Assembly (NCBI RefSeq): GCF_029504575.1
Contig: NZ_JAQFII010000001.1
Location: forward strand, 6,145,001-6,209,000
Length of the DNA stretch: 64,000 bases
Direction of reading: 5' to 3'
DNA from: Streptomyces sp. SPB162
GTDB lineage: Bacteria > Actinomycetota > Actinomycetes > Streptomycetales > Streptomycetaceae
Shown here: one piece after another, positions 27,072 through 34,294 of the stretch
How the letters are laid out: each line of letters begins with the position of its first letter
How positions within the stretch are numbered: the stretch's first letter is position 1
Program-made: the position numbers and the translations under genes
Notes under the pieces: model-generated
Databases searched by the model: none
Seen by the model: only the letters and a program-made list of their open reading frames with translations
Told to the model about the DNA's origin: nothing

Positions 27072-27800
27072 TCAGGTGATTCCGGGGCCCGTCCGCATGA
27101 GGGAGTCGGCCGCGTCGTTCACCGGCTGCGGAGTGCCGGTCAGGTCCATCACGAACAGCGGGACGCCCAACTGGTCGGCGCGCAGCCGCGCGTCGTGCGC
27201 GTACCCGGCCAGCGAGAAGAAGGCGCCGACGGCGTCCTCGTTGAGGCAGTTGAGCCACAGGCACTCGATATCGCGCAGCGCGGTGGGCTCGGTGGTCGGG
27301 TCGATCTGGGCCACGAGGTCGTCGCCGCGCAGGTCGATGCCGTTGGCGGCGTGGTCGCCGGCGACTCGGACGCCGGCGAAGCCGAGCCACTTCAGGTACT
27401 GGGCGGCGGCGGTGAGCGCGTCACGCGCGGTGCGGATGGTGACGGGGCGGAACGGCGGTCGCCGCGCGGGCGGCGGCGGCCCGGCGACCGCGGGCAGCGG
27501 GCGCAGGGCGGCGGTGGCCGGACCGGGGGGAGCGAGCGCCGCGGTGTCGACCGGCAGCCGGATCACCGAACCGCAGTCGCAGCCGAACTCGGGCTGCGGC
27601 CACTGGTCTCGCCGGCCGCAGTCGGGGCAGCGCATGCTCACCCAGGAGTCGTCCCACGAGCGGTGCCGTATCTCGACCGGGACTCCGCCGCGCAGCAGCG
27701 GGAGCGTCAGCGGTGTACCGCAGGCGCAGGGGTAGGTGGTGGTGCTGAACGCGTGCTCGCGGCGGCAGGCCGGGCAGCGCACGGGCACACTCTCTGCCAT
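27072..27800 (-). CDS. Zinc-ribbon protein with restriction-endonuclease-like C-terminal domain
   Basis: 242 aa. The N-terminal half holds three Cys-pair knuckles (CPACRREH; CACG; CPDCGRRDQ...CDCG) typical of zinc ribbons. After a Pro/Ala linker (~95-125), residues ~130-235 resemble an Mrr-like nuclease fold: 'AAQYLKWLGFAGVRVAGDHA', then 'NGIDLRGDDLVAQI', where D...V-x-Q could form the core. ATG 27800 has GGAG 9 bases upstream. Standalone Mrr-like proteins often act on foreign DNA, but activity here is conjecture. Confidence 0.6.
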   Translation of the reverse strand: MAESVPVRCPACRREHAFSTTTYPCACGTPLTLPLLRGGVPVEIRHRSWDDSWVSMRCPDCGRRDQWPQPEFGCDCGSVIRLPVDTAALAPPGPATAALRPLPAVAGPPPPARRPPFRPVTIRTARDALTAAAQYLKWLGFAGVRVAGDHAANGIDLRGDDLVAQIDPTTEPTALRDIECLWLNCLNEDAVGAFFSLAGYAHDARLRADQLGVPLFVMDLTGTPQPVNDAADSLMRTGPGIT

Positions 27801-27861
27801 GGTTCGAACTCCAAGGCGGGCTCCGGCAACGGGTATCACCCCATCTTGCAGGAGATAGGAG

Positions 27862-27913
27862 CCGCCCGGCGACGCAGTTGGCGCGACAGGACAGTCGTCG
27901 CGCCGCCGGGCGG
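27862..27913. terminator. Hairpin element, copy A (conserved loop), downstream of katA
   Basis: CCGCCCGGCG pairs with CGCCGGGCGG. The loop region contains GGCGCGACAGGACAG, which is also present in copy B at 29572-29624. Position 3' of katA fits transcription termination, but the shared loop sequence is unexpected for a simple terminator. Confidence 0.7.
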
Positions 27914-27980
27914 AACCCGCAGCCCGCCCCACCGTGACCTACCCCTCAGAAGTTCACGGTGGTGCGGGCCGGTCCGTGGG

Positions 27981-29438
27981 TCAGCCCTCGCGGATGGCGC
28001 GGACCGCCGCTTCGACGCGCGTGCCGTACTCGGTGTCGGCGGCGTGGAAGTGGGCCAGATTGCGGTCGATCACGTCGTCGCGGGTGACCTGCGCGAGGAA
28101 CCCGGCGATGTTGGCGACCAGCCGGGACTTCTCGTCCTCCGACATGAGCCGGTACAGCTCGCCTGCCTGGAAGAAGTGGTCGTCCTTGACGTGCGGCGGG
28201 ACCTCGTGGGTGCCGGTGTATCCGGACACCGCCTGCGGGGCGGACAGCGCCAGGTCGGTCTGCGACGGGCCCTCGTACGAGTTGGGCTCGTAGTTCTTCA
28301 GGCCGCGCTTGCCGTTGCGGGTGGCGGCCAGGCCGTCGCGGCCGTAGTTGACGGCCTCGGTCGCCTTCGGCGCGTTGACCGGCAGCAGGGTGTGGTTGAC
28401 GCCCAGGCGGTAGCGCTGCGCGTCCGCGTAGGCGAAGAGCCGGCCCTGGAGCATCTTGTCCGGGGACGGGCCGATGCCGGGCACGAAGTTGTTCGGGGAG
28501 AACGCGGCCTGCTCGACCTCCTGGAACACGTTGTCCGGGTTCCGGTCCAGCACGAGCCGGCCCACGCGCCGCAGCGGGTAGTCCGCGTGCGGCCACACCT
28601 TGGTGACGTCGAACGGGTTGAAGCGATAGTCCGCCGCCTCGGCCGCGGGCATGATCTGCACGTGCAGTGTCCAGGACGGGTTCACCCCGCGCTCGATGGC
28701 CTGCACGAGGTCGCGCTGGTGGCTGTTGGCGTCCGCGCCGACCTGCTCGGCGGCCTGCTCGGAGGAGAGCGAGCGCACGCCCTGGTTGGTCTTGAAGTGG
28801 TACTTGACGAAGAACGCCTCGCCCTGCGCGTTCGTCCACTGGTACGTGTGCGAGCCGAAGCCGTTCATGTGGCGGTACGAGGCCGGGATGCCGCGGTCGC
28901 CGAAGAGCCAGGTGATCTGGTGGGTCGCCTCGGGGGAGTGCGACCAGAAGTCCCAGACGTTGTCGGCTTCCTGGATGCCCGTGAACGGGTCGCGCTTCTG
29001 CGAGTGGATGAAGTCCGGGAATTTGATCGGGTCCTTGATGAAGAACACCGGGGTGTTGTTGCCGACGAGGTCGTAGTTGCCCTCCTCGGTGTAGAACTTC
29101 AGCGCGAAGCCGCGCGGGTCGCGCACGGCGTCGGCGCCACCGAGGCTGTCCGCGACGGTCGAGAAGCGGATGAACGTCTCGGTGCGCTTGCCGACCGTGT
29201 TGAGGAAGTCGGCGCGGGTGAAGCCGGTGACATCGTCGGTGACCTCGAAGTAGCCGTAGGCGCCGGAGCCGCGGGCGTGCACGACGCGCTCCGGGATGCG
29301 CTCGCGGTTGAAACGGGCCAGCTTCTCGATGAGCTGCTGGTCCTGGATCAGCAACGGGCCGCCGGCGCCGGCGGAGGCGGAGTTCTGGTTGTCGGCGACC
29401 GGGGCGCCGGACTCAGTTGTCAGCGTGTGCTTGGGCAT
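27981..29438 (-). CDS. katA: Monofunctional heme catalase
   Basis: 485 aa, small-subunit clade size. The active-site region 'ERIPERVVHARGSGAYG' (His) and the proximal heme-ligand motif 'RLFAYADAQRYRLG' (Tyr) are present, with 'RFSTVADSLGGADAVRDPRG' between them. It degrades H2O2. Located between gcl and glxR-hyi, and with a promoter operator shared with the uricase operon, it probably removes peroxide made by uricase. A TTGACA-18-TACTGT promoter lies upstream. Confidence 0.95.
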   Translation of the reverse strand: MPKHTLTTESGAPVADNQNSASAGAGGPLLIQDQQLIEKLARFNRERIPERVVHARGSGAYGYFEVTDDVTGFTRADFLNTVGKRTETFIRFSTVADSLGGADAVRDPRGFALKFYTEEGNYDLVGNNTPVFFIKDPIKFPDFIHSQKRDPFTGIQEADNVWDFWSHSPEATHQITWLFGDRGIPASYRHMNGFGSHTYQWTNAQGEAFFVKYHFKTNQGVRSLSSEQAAEQVGADANSHQRDLVQAIERGVNPSWTLHVQIMPAAEAADYRFNPFDVTKVWPHADYPLRRVGRLVLDRNPDNVFQEVEQAAFSPNNFVPGIGPSPDKMLQGRLFAYADAQRYRLGVNHTLLPVNAPKATEAVNYGRDGLAATRNGKRGLKNYEPNSYEGPSQTDLALSAPQAVSGYTGTHEVPPHVKDDHFFQAGELYRLMSEDEKSRLVANIAGFLAQVTRDDVIDRNLAHFHAADTEYGTRVEAAVRAIREG

Positions 29439-29492
29439 GGCGGCCTTCCGTAACTACCAAGGGAAGCGAAAGCGTGTGGGTCGGTAGACCGG

Positions 29493-29533
29493 ACAGTAAG
29501 GACCGGCCCCGAAAGATGTCAACAGTTTGTTGA
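29493..29533 (-). promoter_or_regulatory. katA promoter with TCAAC-N5-GTTGA operator
   Basis: Minus strand: -35 TTGACA (29522-29517), 18-base spacer, -10 TACTGT (29498-29493). The palindrome TCAACAAACTGTTGA (29519-29533) overlaps the -35 box, a layout expected for repression. Nearly the same 18 bases (TTTCAACAAASTGTTGAC) lie at the same distance from the uraD -10 box. Confidence 0.78.
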
Positions 29534-29571
29534 AACCGCTGGCGGCGTGAGGTCTGGTGCGACGTTTGGTG

Positions 29572-29624
29572 CCGCCCGGCGGTGCGTTTGGGCGCGACAG
29601 GACAGGTCACGCACCGCCGGGCGG
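29572..29624. terminator. Hairpin element, copy B (conserved loop), downstream of glxR
   Basis: CCGCCCGGCGGTGCGT pairs perfectly with ACGCACCGCCGGGCGG (16 bp). The 21-base loop contains GGCGCGACAGGACAG as in copy A. It begins 55 bp after the glxR stop. Confidence 0.78.
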
Positions 29625-29678
29625 AATCGGGGGCGAGGCGGGGCCTCGCGGGCCGGCCGGAGCCGGAGGGGGGACGCG

Positions 29679-30578
29679 TCAGTCGTTGACGGGCAGGCCG
29701 GACAGCCGCTCGACGCCGCGCAGCAGCGCCGAGTGGTCCAGGCCGCCGTCACCCTGGGCGCGCAGCGAGGCGACCAGGTTGGCGACGACGGAGCCGACGG
29801 GCAGGGCCGCGCCGACGTTGCGGGCGGCGTCGGTGACGATGCCCATGTCCTTGTGGTGCAGGTCGATCCGGAAGCCCGGGGCGAAGTCGCGCTTGAGGAA
29901 GTTGTCCTTCTTGCGCGTCAGTACGGTGGAGCCGGCCAGGCCGCCGCCCAGGACCTCCAGCGCGGCTTCCAGGTCCACACCGGACTTCTCCAGGAAGACC
30001 ACGGCCTCGGCGCAGGCCTGGATGTTGACCGCGACGATGAGCTGGTTGGCGGCCTTGACCGTCTGACCGGAGCCGTGCGGGCCGCACAGGACGATCGTCT
30101 TGCCGAGCCGGTCGAGGATCGGCTTCGCGGTGTCGAAGTCGGCCTTCTCGCCGCCGACCATGATCGACAGAACGGCCTCGATGGCGCCGGCCTCGCCGCC
30201 GGACACCGGGGCGTCCAGCACGCGGATGCCCTTGGCGGACGCGGCCTTCGCCAGGTCCACGGAGGTCTGCGGGGTGATCGAGGAGGTGTCGATCAGGAGC
30301 GCGCCGGACCTCGCGTTCTCCAGGATGCCGTCCTCGCCGTAGGCGATGGCCTCGACCTGCGGGGAGGCGGGCACCATCGTGATGATGACGTCGGCGTCCC
30401 TGACGGCCTCGGCGATGGAGGCCGCGGCAGTGCCGCCGTTGGCCGCCAGGCGGTCCAACTTGGCCTGCTCAAGGGTGTAGCCGGTGACGGAGTAGCCCGC
30501 CTTGAGCAGGTTCTCGGCCATGGGGGAGCCCATGATGCCGAGGCCGATCCAAGCGATCTTGGGAAGGGAGGAGCTCAT
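29679..30578 (-). CDS. glxR: Tartronate semialdehyde (2-hydroxy-3-oxopropionate) reductase
   Basis: 299-aa NAD(P)H-dependent reductase giving D-glycerate from tartronate semialdehyde. Beta-hydroxyacid dehydrogenase features: 'IAWIGLGIMGSPMAENLLKA' (Rossmann, 8-27), 'DAPVSGGEAGA' (substrate loop, ~119) and the catalytic Lys in 'VKAANQL' (~169). It starts 18 bp after the hyi stop on the same strand, forming a hyi-glxR operon under the AllR-type operators at 31434-31469. Confidence 0.94.
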   Translation of the reverse strand: MSSSLPKIAWIGLGIMGSPMAENLLKAGYSVTGYTLEQAKLDRLAANGGTAAASIAEAVRDADVIITMVPASPQVEAIAYGEDGILENARSGALLIDTSSITPQTSVDLAKAASAKGIRVLDAPVSGGEAGAIEAVLSIMVGGEKADFDTAKPILDRLGKTIVLCGPHGSGQTVKAANQLIVAVNIQACAEAVVFLEKSGVDLEAALEVLGGGLAGSTVLTRKKDNFLKRDFAPGFRIDLHHKDMGIVTDAARNVGAALPVGSVVANLVASLRAQGDGGLDHSALLRGVERLSGLPVND

Positions 30579-30596
30579 GATCTGCGACCTTTCGGA

Positions 30597-31419
30597 TCAG
30601 TGGGCGGAGAGCCACTGGAAGTTGTCGGCGCTCGGGCCGGTGGGCTTGTACTCCAGGCCGACCCAGCCGTCGTAGCCGGCCTTGTGCAGGCGGCCCACGA
30701 GCTCGTCGAGCGGCAGGGTGCCGGTGCCCGGAGCGCCACGGCCCGGGTTGTCGGCGATCTGCACGTGGCCGGTCTTGTCGGCGTAGCGGTCGATGACCTC
30801 GTTCAGGTCCTCGCCGTTCATCGACAGGTGGTACAGGTCCATCAGGAACTTGGCGTTGCCCAGCCCGGTGGCCGCGTTGACCTGATCGACGACCTCGATC
30901 GCCCGCGGTGCGCTGACGATCGGGCACCGCGGCGACTCGGGCTTGTTCAGCGCCTCCACGAGGAGGATCGCGCCGACCCGGTCGGCGGCGCGGGCCGCCA
31001 GGGCCAGGTTCTCCAGGGCCAGGGCGTCCTGGACCTCGGGGTCCACGCCCTCGACCCGGTTGCCGTAGAGCGCGTTGAGCGCCTTGCACCCGACCGACCG
31101 GGCGAATTCCGCGGCGACCTCGATGTTCGCGCGGAAGCGGTCCGACTCCTCGCCCGGGATCGACAGCGCGCCCCGGTCGGGGCCCGGCAGCTGCCCGGCG
31201 TAGAAGTTCAGGCCCACCAGCTGGGTGCCGGCGTCGTTCAGCGCGTCGCGCAGTGCGTCGAGTTCGGCCTGGGCGGGGGTGGGGGTTTCGATCCAGGGCC
31301 CACCACAGCTCGACCGCCGTGAAGCCGGCCGCGGCGGCTGCCGCGGGGCGCTCCAGGAGCGGGAGTTCCGTGAAGAGGATCGAGAGGTTCACATCGAAGC
31401 GCGCTTCGGAGAGGCTCAC
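30597..31419 (-). CDS. hyi: Hydroxypyruvate isomerase (frameshift in the given sequence)
   Basis: TIM-barrel sugar isomerase interconverting hydroxypyruvate and tartronate semialdehyde. From GTG 31419 the frame reads 'RFDVNLSILFTELPLLERP...AVELWW' and is then lost at 31299-31301, where one extra base lies in a CCC run (plus strand). Removing it gives 'WWPWIETPTPAQAELDALRD', continuous with the rest ('GLNFYAGQLPG', 'FLMDLYHLSMNGEDL', 'VGLEYKP'). The corrected length is about 273 aa, normal for the family. First gene of the hyi-glxR operon; regulated by AllR-type sites. Confidence 0.9.
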
Positions 31420-31433
31420 TAGCGTTGCGCTCC

Positions 31434-31498
31434 TTCCGTATTGCGGAAGTTAGTTTCTGCTTAACGGAAGACTGAACGAACCCCACGTCAGCTGTCAA
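31434..31498 (-). promoter_or_regulatory. hyi-glxR promoter with two AllR-type operators 21 bp apart
   Basis: Minus strand -35 TTGACA (31498-31493) and -10 CAGTCT (31474-31469) with an 18-base spacer. Operator 1 TTCCGTATTGCGGAA is at 31434-31448 and operator 2 TTCTGCTTAACGGAA at 31455-31469, again exactly 21 bp apart. Operator 2 touches the -10 box. Confidence 0.82.
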
Positions 31499-31541
31499 GT
31501 GCGGATGTCGCCGCCTGAGGACGACCGGTTAGGTTGGGCCC

Positions 31542-31793
31542 GTGAAACTGAGGCTGGAATTCACCACGGAACCGTTCGACCTGGACGAGGCTCCCGCCCA
31601 TGCGCTGGTCGCCCGGGAGGTCGTCGGGGCGGCGGACCTGGACGCGGTGGACGTCGGACCGTTCGGCAACACCGCCGAGGGCTCTCCCGAGGCGGTGGTG
31701 GCCGCGGTGGCGGAGCTGCTGCGGCGCACCGTCGACGCGGGCGCCACCCGGGTCTCGCTGCAGGTGAGCGTCATCGGGGAGGGCGATCAGTGA
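31542..31793 (+). CDS. Small protein resembling the MTH1187/YkoF thiamine-binding-like fold
   Basis: 83 aa from GTG 31542. The segment 'VGPFGNTAEGSPEAVVAAVA' and the following 'VDAGATRVSLQVSVI' resemble the ferredoxin-like MTH1187/thiamine-binding family, where a G(T/N)xxEG loop precedes a helix and strand. The ligand is unknown. Its stop overlaps the start of an HTH gene (GTGA), so the two products are likely made together. A TAGGTT hexamer at 31530-31535 puts a possible start site at the GTG (leaderless). It is divergent from hyi and precedes the uricase operon. Confidence 0.5.
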   Translation: MKLRLEFTTEPFDLDEAPAHALVAREVVGAADLDAVDVGPFGNTAEGSPEAVVAAVAELLRRTVDAGATRVSLQVSVIGEGDQ

Positions 31794-32168
31794 CCGGGAC
31801 CCGGGGGGCACGCGTTCGCCGAGGCGGTCAAGCCGCTGGTGGACGCCATGGGGGCCGAGCTCATCGCGCCGGACCAGGCGCGTGGGGACGATGTGGTGCT
31901 CAGCTGGGAGGGCGAGGCGGTACTCGCCGTCCGGCTGCCCCATCTGGCCGATTCTCTCGATCACATTCTGGCCGACCTCCAGCGCCGGCACGGCACGCTG
32001 TCCGAGCTGAACCGCAAGGACAAGCAGGGCGTCGTCCGGATCCTGGAGGAGCGCGGCGCGTTTTCCGTGCGGCACGGGGTCGAGACGGTCGCTTCCGCTC
32101 TGGGCGTGAGCCGTTTCACCGTCTACAACTACCTGAACAGGGAGAACGCGGCGAAGGCCGGCGAGTGA
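31790..32168 (+). CDS. HTH_22 (YheO/DauR-like) transcriptional regulator (frameshift in the given sequence)
   Basis: Starting at GTG 31790, which overlaps the preceding stop, the frame breaks in a six-G run at 31803-31808. Removing one G gives 'MTGTRGHAFAEAVKPLVDAM', joining to the downstream frame and yielding about 125 aa. The C-terminus 'GVVRILEERGAFSVRHGVET' plus 'LGVSRFTVYNYLNR' matches the HTH_22 domain of DauR/YheO regulators, but the usual N-terminal PAS is replaced by a short alpha/beta stretch. Placed between hyi and uraD, it is a candidate regulator of urate degradation. Confidence 0.68.
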
Positions 32169-32203
32169 GCGCTGGGCGACCCCGGTCGTAACGTCGCGGC
32201 CAT

Positions 32204-32262
32204 CTTTGTTACGGGAAGTTTTCAACAAAGTGTTGACGTGAACGGATCCCGGCTCTTAGCTT
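32204..32262 (+). promoter_or_regulatory. Uricase-operon promoter with palindromic operator; probably leaderless
   Basis: -35 TTGACG (32233-32238), 18-base spacer, -10 TAGCTT (32257-32262). The first base of the uraD GTG (32269) is 7 bases past the -10, so the mRNA is expected to begin at the start codon. Operator TCAACAAAGTGTTGA (32222-32236) overlaps the -35. A second inverted repeat CTTTGTT-N13-AACAAAG spans 32204-32230. Confidence 0.75.
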
Positions 32263-32268
32263 GCGGCT

Positions 32269-32811
32269 GTGACTTCCAGCGCTTCGCCGGGCCTCGCCCG
32301 GCTCAACTCGGCCACCGCGTCCGACGCGGCCGGACTGCTGCACGAGGTGTGTGCCAGCCGGTCGTGGGGTGCGGCGGTGATCGCCGGCCGGCCGTACCCG
32401 GACCTCGACGCGCTCTTCACGGCGAGCGACGCGGCCATGGCGGGACTGACCGCCGACGACCTCGGCGAGGCGATGGCCGGGCATCCGCCGATCGGCCGCC
32501 CCAAGCCGGGTGACCCGACGTCGGAGCGGGAGCAGGCCGGCGTCCAGGAATCGGTGCGCGAGGAGCTCCTGGAGCTGAACCTCGCCTACCAGGACGCCCA
32601 CGGACACGTCTTCCTGATCTGCGCCACCGGACGCACCGGCGACCAGATGCTGGCCGCCCTCAAGGAGCGGATCTGCAACGACACGGACACCGAACGCGAG
32701 ATCGTCCGCGCCGAACTGGGAAAGATCAACCGCATCCGGCTGAATCGCCTCGCGGAAGAACTCGCGGAAGAACTCGCAGCAGAACTCGCAGAAGAGGGAG
32801 ACCCGTCATGA
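32269..32811 (+). CDS. uraD: OHCU decarboxylase
   Basis: 180-aa enzyme decarboxylating 2-oxo-4-hydroxy-4-carboxy-5-ureidoimidazoline to S-allantoin, the last step from urate. Family residues include the catalytic His in 'AMAGHPPIGRPK' (~64-75), 'SREQAG'-like 'SEREQAGVQ' and 'FLICATGRTGDQML'. The C-terminus is a Leu/Glu heptad tail (repeated LAEEL after ~165) longer than usual. No SD precedes GTG 32269 and the promoter spacing predicts leaderless translation. It overlaps uraH by 4 bases. Confidence 0.92.
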   Translation: MTSSASPGLARLNSATASDAAGLLHEVCASRSWGAAVIAGRPYPDLDALFTASDAAMAGLTADDLGEAMAGHPPIGRPKPGDPTSEREQAGVQESVREELLELNLAYQDAHGHVFLICATGRTGDQMLAALKERICNDTDTEREIVRAELGKINRIRLNRLAEELAEELAAELAEEGDPS

Positions 32812-33194
32812 CGGAGACCTCCGTGTCCACCCACATCCTGGACACCAGCGTCGGCCGCCCCGCCGAGGGCGTGCCGGTGGAGCTGTCGGTCCGCACCGGC
32901 GTCGACGACCTCTGGGCTCCGCACGGCGTGTCGAAGACGGACGCCGACGGCCGCTGCAAGGACCTGCCGCCCCTGCCGGAAGGCACCACACACGTACGGC
33001 TCGACTTCGCGGTCGAGCAGTACTTCACCGCACGAACCATTCCAGCCGAGGAACAGCAGGACGCCCCCCGCGCAAGGGACAGCGGCGCTTTCTTCCCGGA
33101 GGTGGCGATCACGTTCGCCGTCAAGCCGGGTGAGCACTACCACGTACCGCTGCTGCTCAACCCGTTCGGCTACTCCGTATACCGAGGGAGCTAG
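32808..33194 (+). CDS. uraH: 5-hydroxyisourate hydrolase (transthyretin-related)
   Basis: 128-aa HIU hydrolase acting directly after uricase. It starts 'STHILDTSVGRPAEGVPVEL', the transthyretin-like signature, and ends in YRGS, the diagnostic C-terminal tetrapeptide that lines the active site. ATG 32808 overlaps the uraD stop (ATGA). The uricase gene follows 7 bp later. Confidence 0.95.
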   Translation: MTETSVSTHILDTSVGRPAEGVPVELSVRTGVDDLWAPHGVSKTDADGRCKDLPPLPEGTTHVRLDFAVEQYFTARTIPAEEQQDAPRARDSGAFFPEVAITFAVKPGEHYHVPLLLNPFGYSVYRGS

Positions 33195-33201
33195 CACCGA
33201 C

Positions 33202-34125
33202 ATGCCCACGATTCTCGGCCAGAACCAGTACGGCAAAGCGGAGAACCGCGTCGTCAGGATCACGCGGGACGGCGACACCCACCACATCAAGGACCTCAAC
33301 GTCTCCGTCGCCCTGTCCGGCGACATGGAGGAGGTCCACTACTCCGGCAGCAACGCGAACGTGCTGCCGACCGACACGACGAAGAACACCGTGTACGCCT
33401 TCGCGAAGGAACACGGCATCGAGTCGGCCGAGCAGTTCGGCATCCACCTGGCCCGGCACTTCGTGACCAGCCAGGAGCCGATCAAGATCGCGCGGATCCG
33501 GATCGAGGAGTACAGCTGGGAGCGCATCGCGACCAGCGACGGCAACTCCCGCTTCATCGGTGCCGACGAGGTCAACCACTCCTTCGCCCGCACCAACCAG
33601 GAGCTGCGCACCACCCAGATCACCTACGACGGTGAGCGGTGGGAGGTCATCTCCGGCCTGAAGGACCTCAAGGTCATGAACTCCACCAACTCGGAGTTCT
33701 GGGGGTTCGTCAAGGACAAGTACACGACCCTCAAGGAAGCGTACGACCGCATCCTGTGCACCGAGGTGTCGGCGAAGTGGCGCTACAACTGGACCAGCGA
33801 CGACGAGCGCATGCCCCACTGGGAGAAGTCCTATGAGCAGGCGCGCAAGCACATGCTCCAGGCGTTCGCCGAGACCTACAGCCTCTCGCTGCAGCAGACG
33901 CTGTACCAGATGGGCGCACGCATCATCAACAGCCGCTCGGAGATCGACGAGATCCGCTTCTCGCTCCCGAACAGCCACCACTTCCTGGTCGACCTCGAAC
34001 CGTTCGGTCTGAAGAACGACAACGAGGTGTACTTCGCCGCCGACCGGCCCTACGGCCTGATCGAGGGCACCGTGCTCCGTGACGGTGTCGAGGCCCGCAT
34101 CCCCGTGGACCTCACCAACCTGTAG
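33202..34125 (+). CDS. uox: Uricase (urate oxidase)
   Basis: 307-aa cofactor-free oxidase turning urate into 5-hydroxyisourate plus H2O2. Two T-fold repeats are visible; family motifs include 'LPTDTTKNTVYAFAK' (Lys/Thr catalytic region, ~54-68), 'LKVMNSTNSEFWGFVKDKYT' and 'SLPNSHHFLVDL'. ATG 33202 lies 7 bp after uraH. Third gene of the uraD-uraH-uox operon; the peroxide by-product explains the nearby catalase with the matching operator. Confidence 0.96.
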   Translation: MPTILGQNQYGKAENRVVRITRDGDTHHIKDLNVSVALSGDMEEVHYSGSNANVLPTDTTKNTVYAFAKEHGIESAEQFGIHLARHFVTSQEPIKIARIRIEEYSWERIATSDGNSRFIGADEVNHSFARTNQELRTTQITYDGERWEVISGLKDLKVMNSTNSEFWGFVKDKYTTLKEAYDRILCTEVSAKWRYNWTSDDERMPHWEKSYEQARKHMLQAFAETYSLSLQQTLYQMGARIINSRSEIDEIRFSLPNSHHFLVDLEPFGLKNDNEVYFAADRPYGLIEGTVLRDGVEARIPVDLTNL

Positions 34126-34164
34126 TACGTCTGCCTCGTCCCCCGACGCGCGCGCCGGCGTCAC

Positions 34165-34190
34165 GGTCCCCGCACCCCGGTGCGGGGGCC
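34165..34190 (+). terminator. Hairpin between uricase and 8-oxoguanine deaminase genes
   Basis: CCCCGCACC pairs with GGTGCGGGG around a 2-base centre, extendable to 12 bp with a T-G wobble. It lies 40 bp after the uricase stop and 105 bp before the next start, so it may terminate or attenuate. Confidence 0.6.
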
Positions 34191-34294
34191 AGGGGGAGAG
34201 CGGGGGCATCTGCGCAAGGAAGTACCGCGGTCCCGGTCGTCACCCCGCTCGACCCCCGGGCCCGTCCATCGAGAAGGAAGCACGAGGAACTGCC

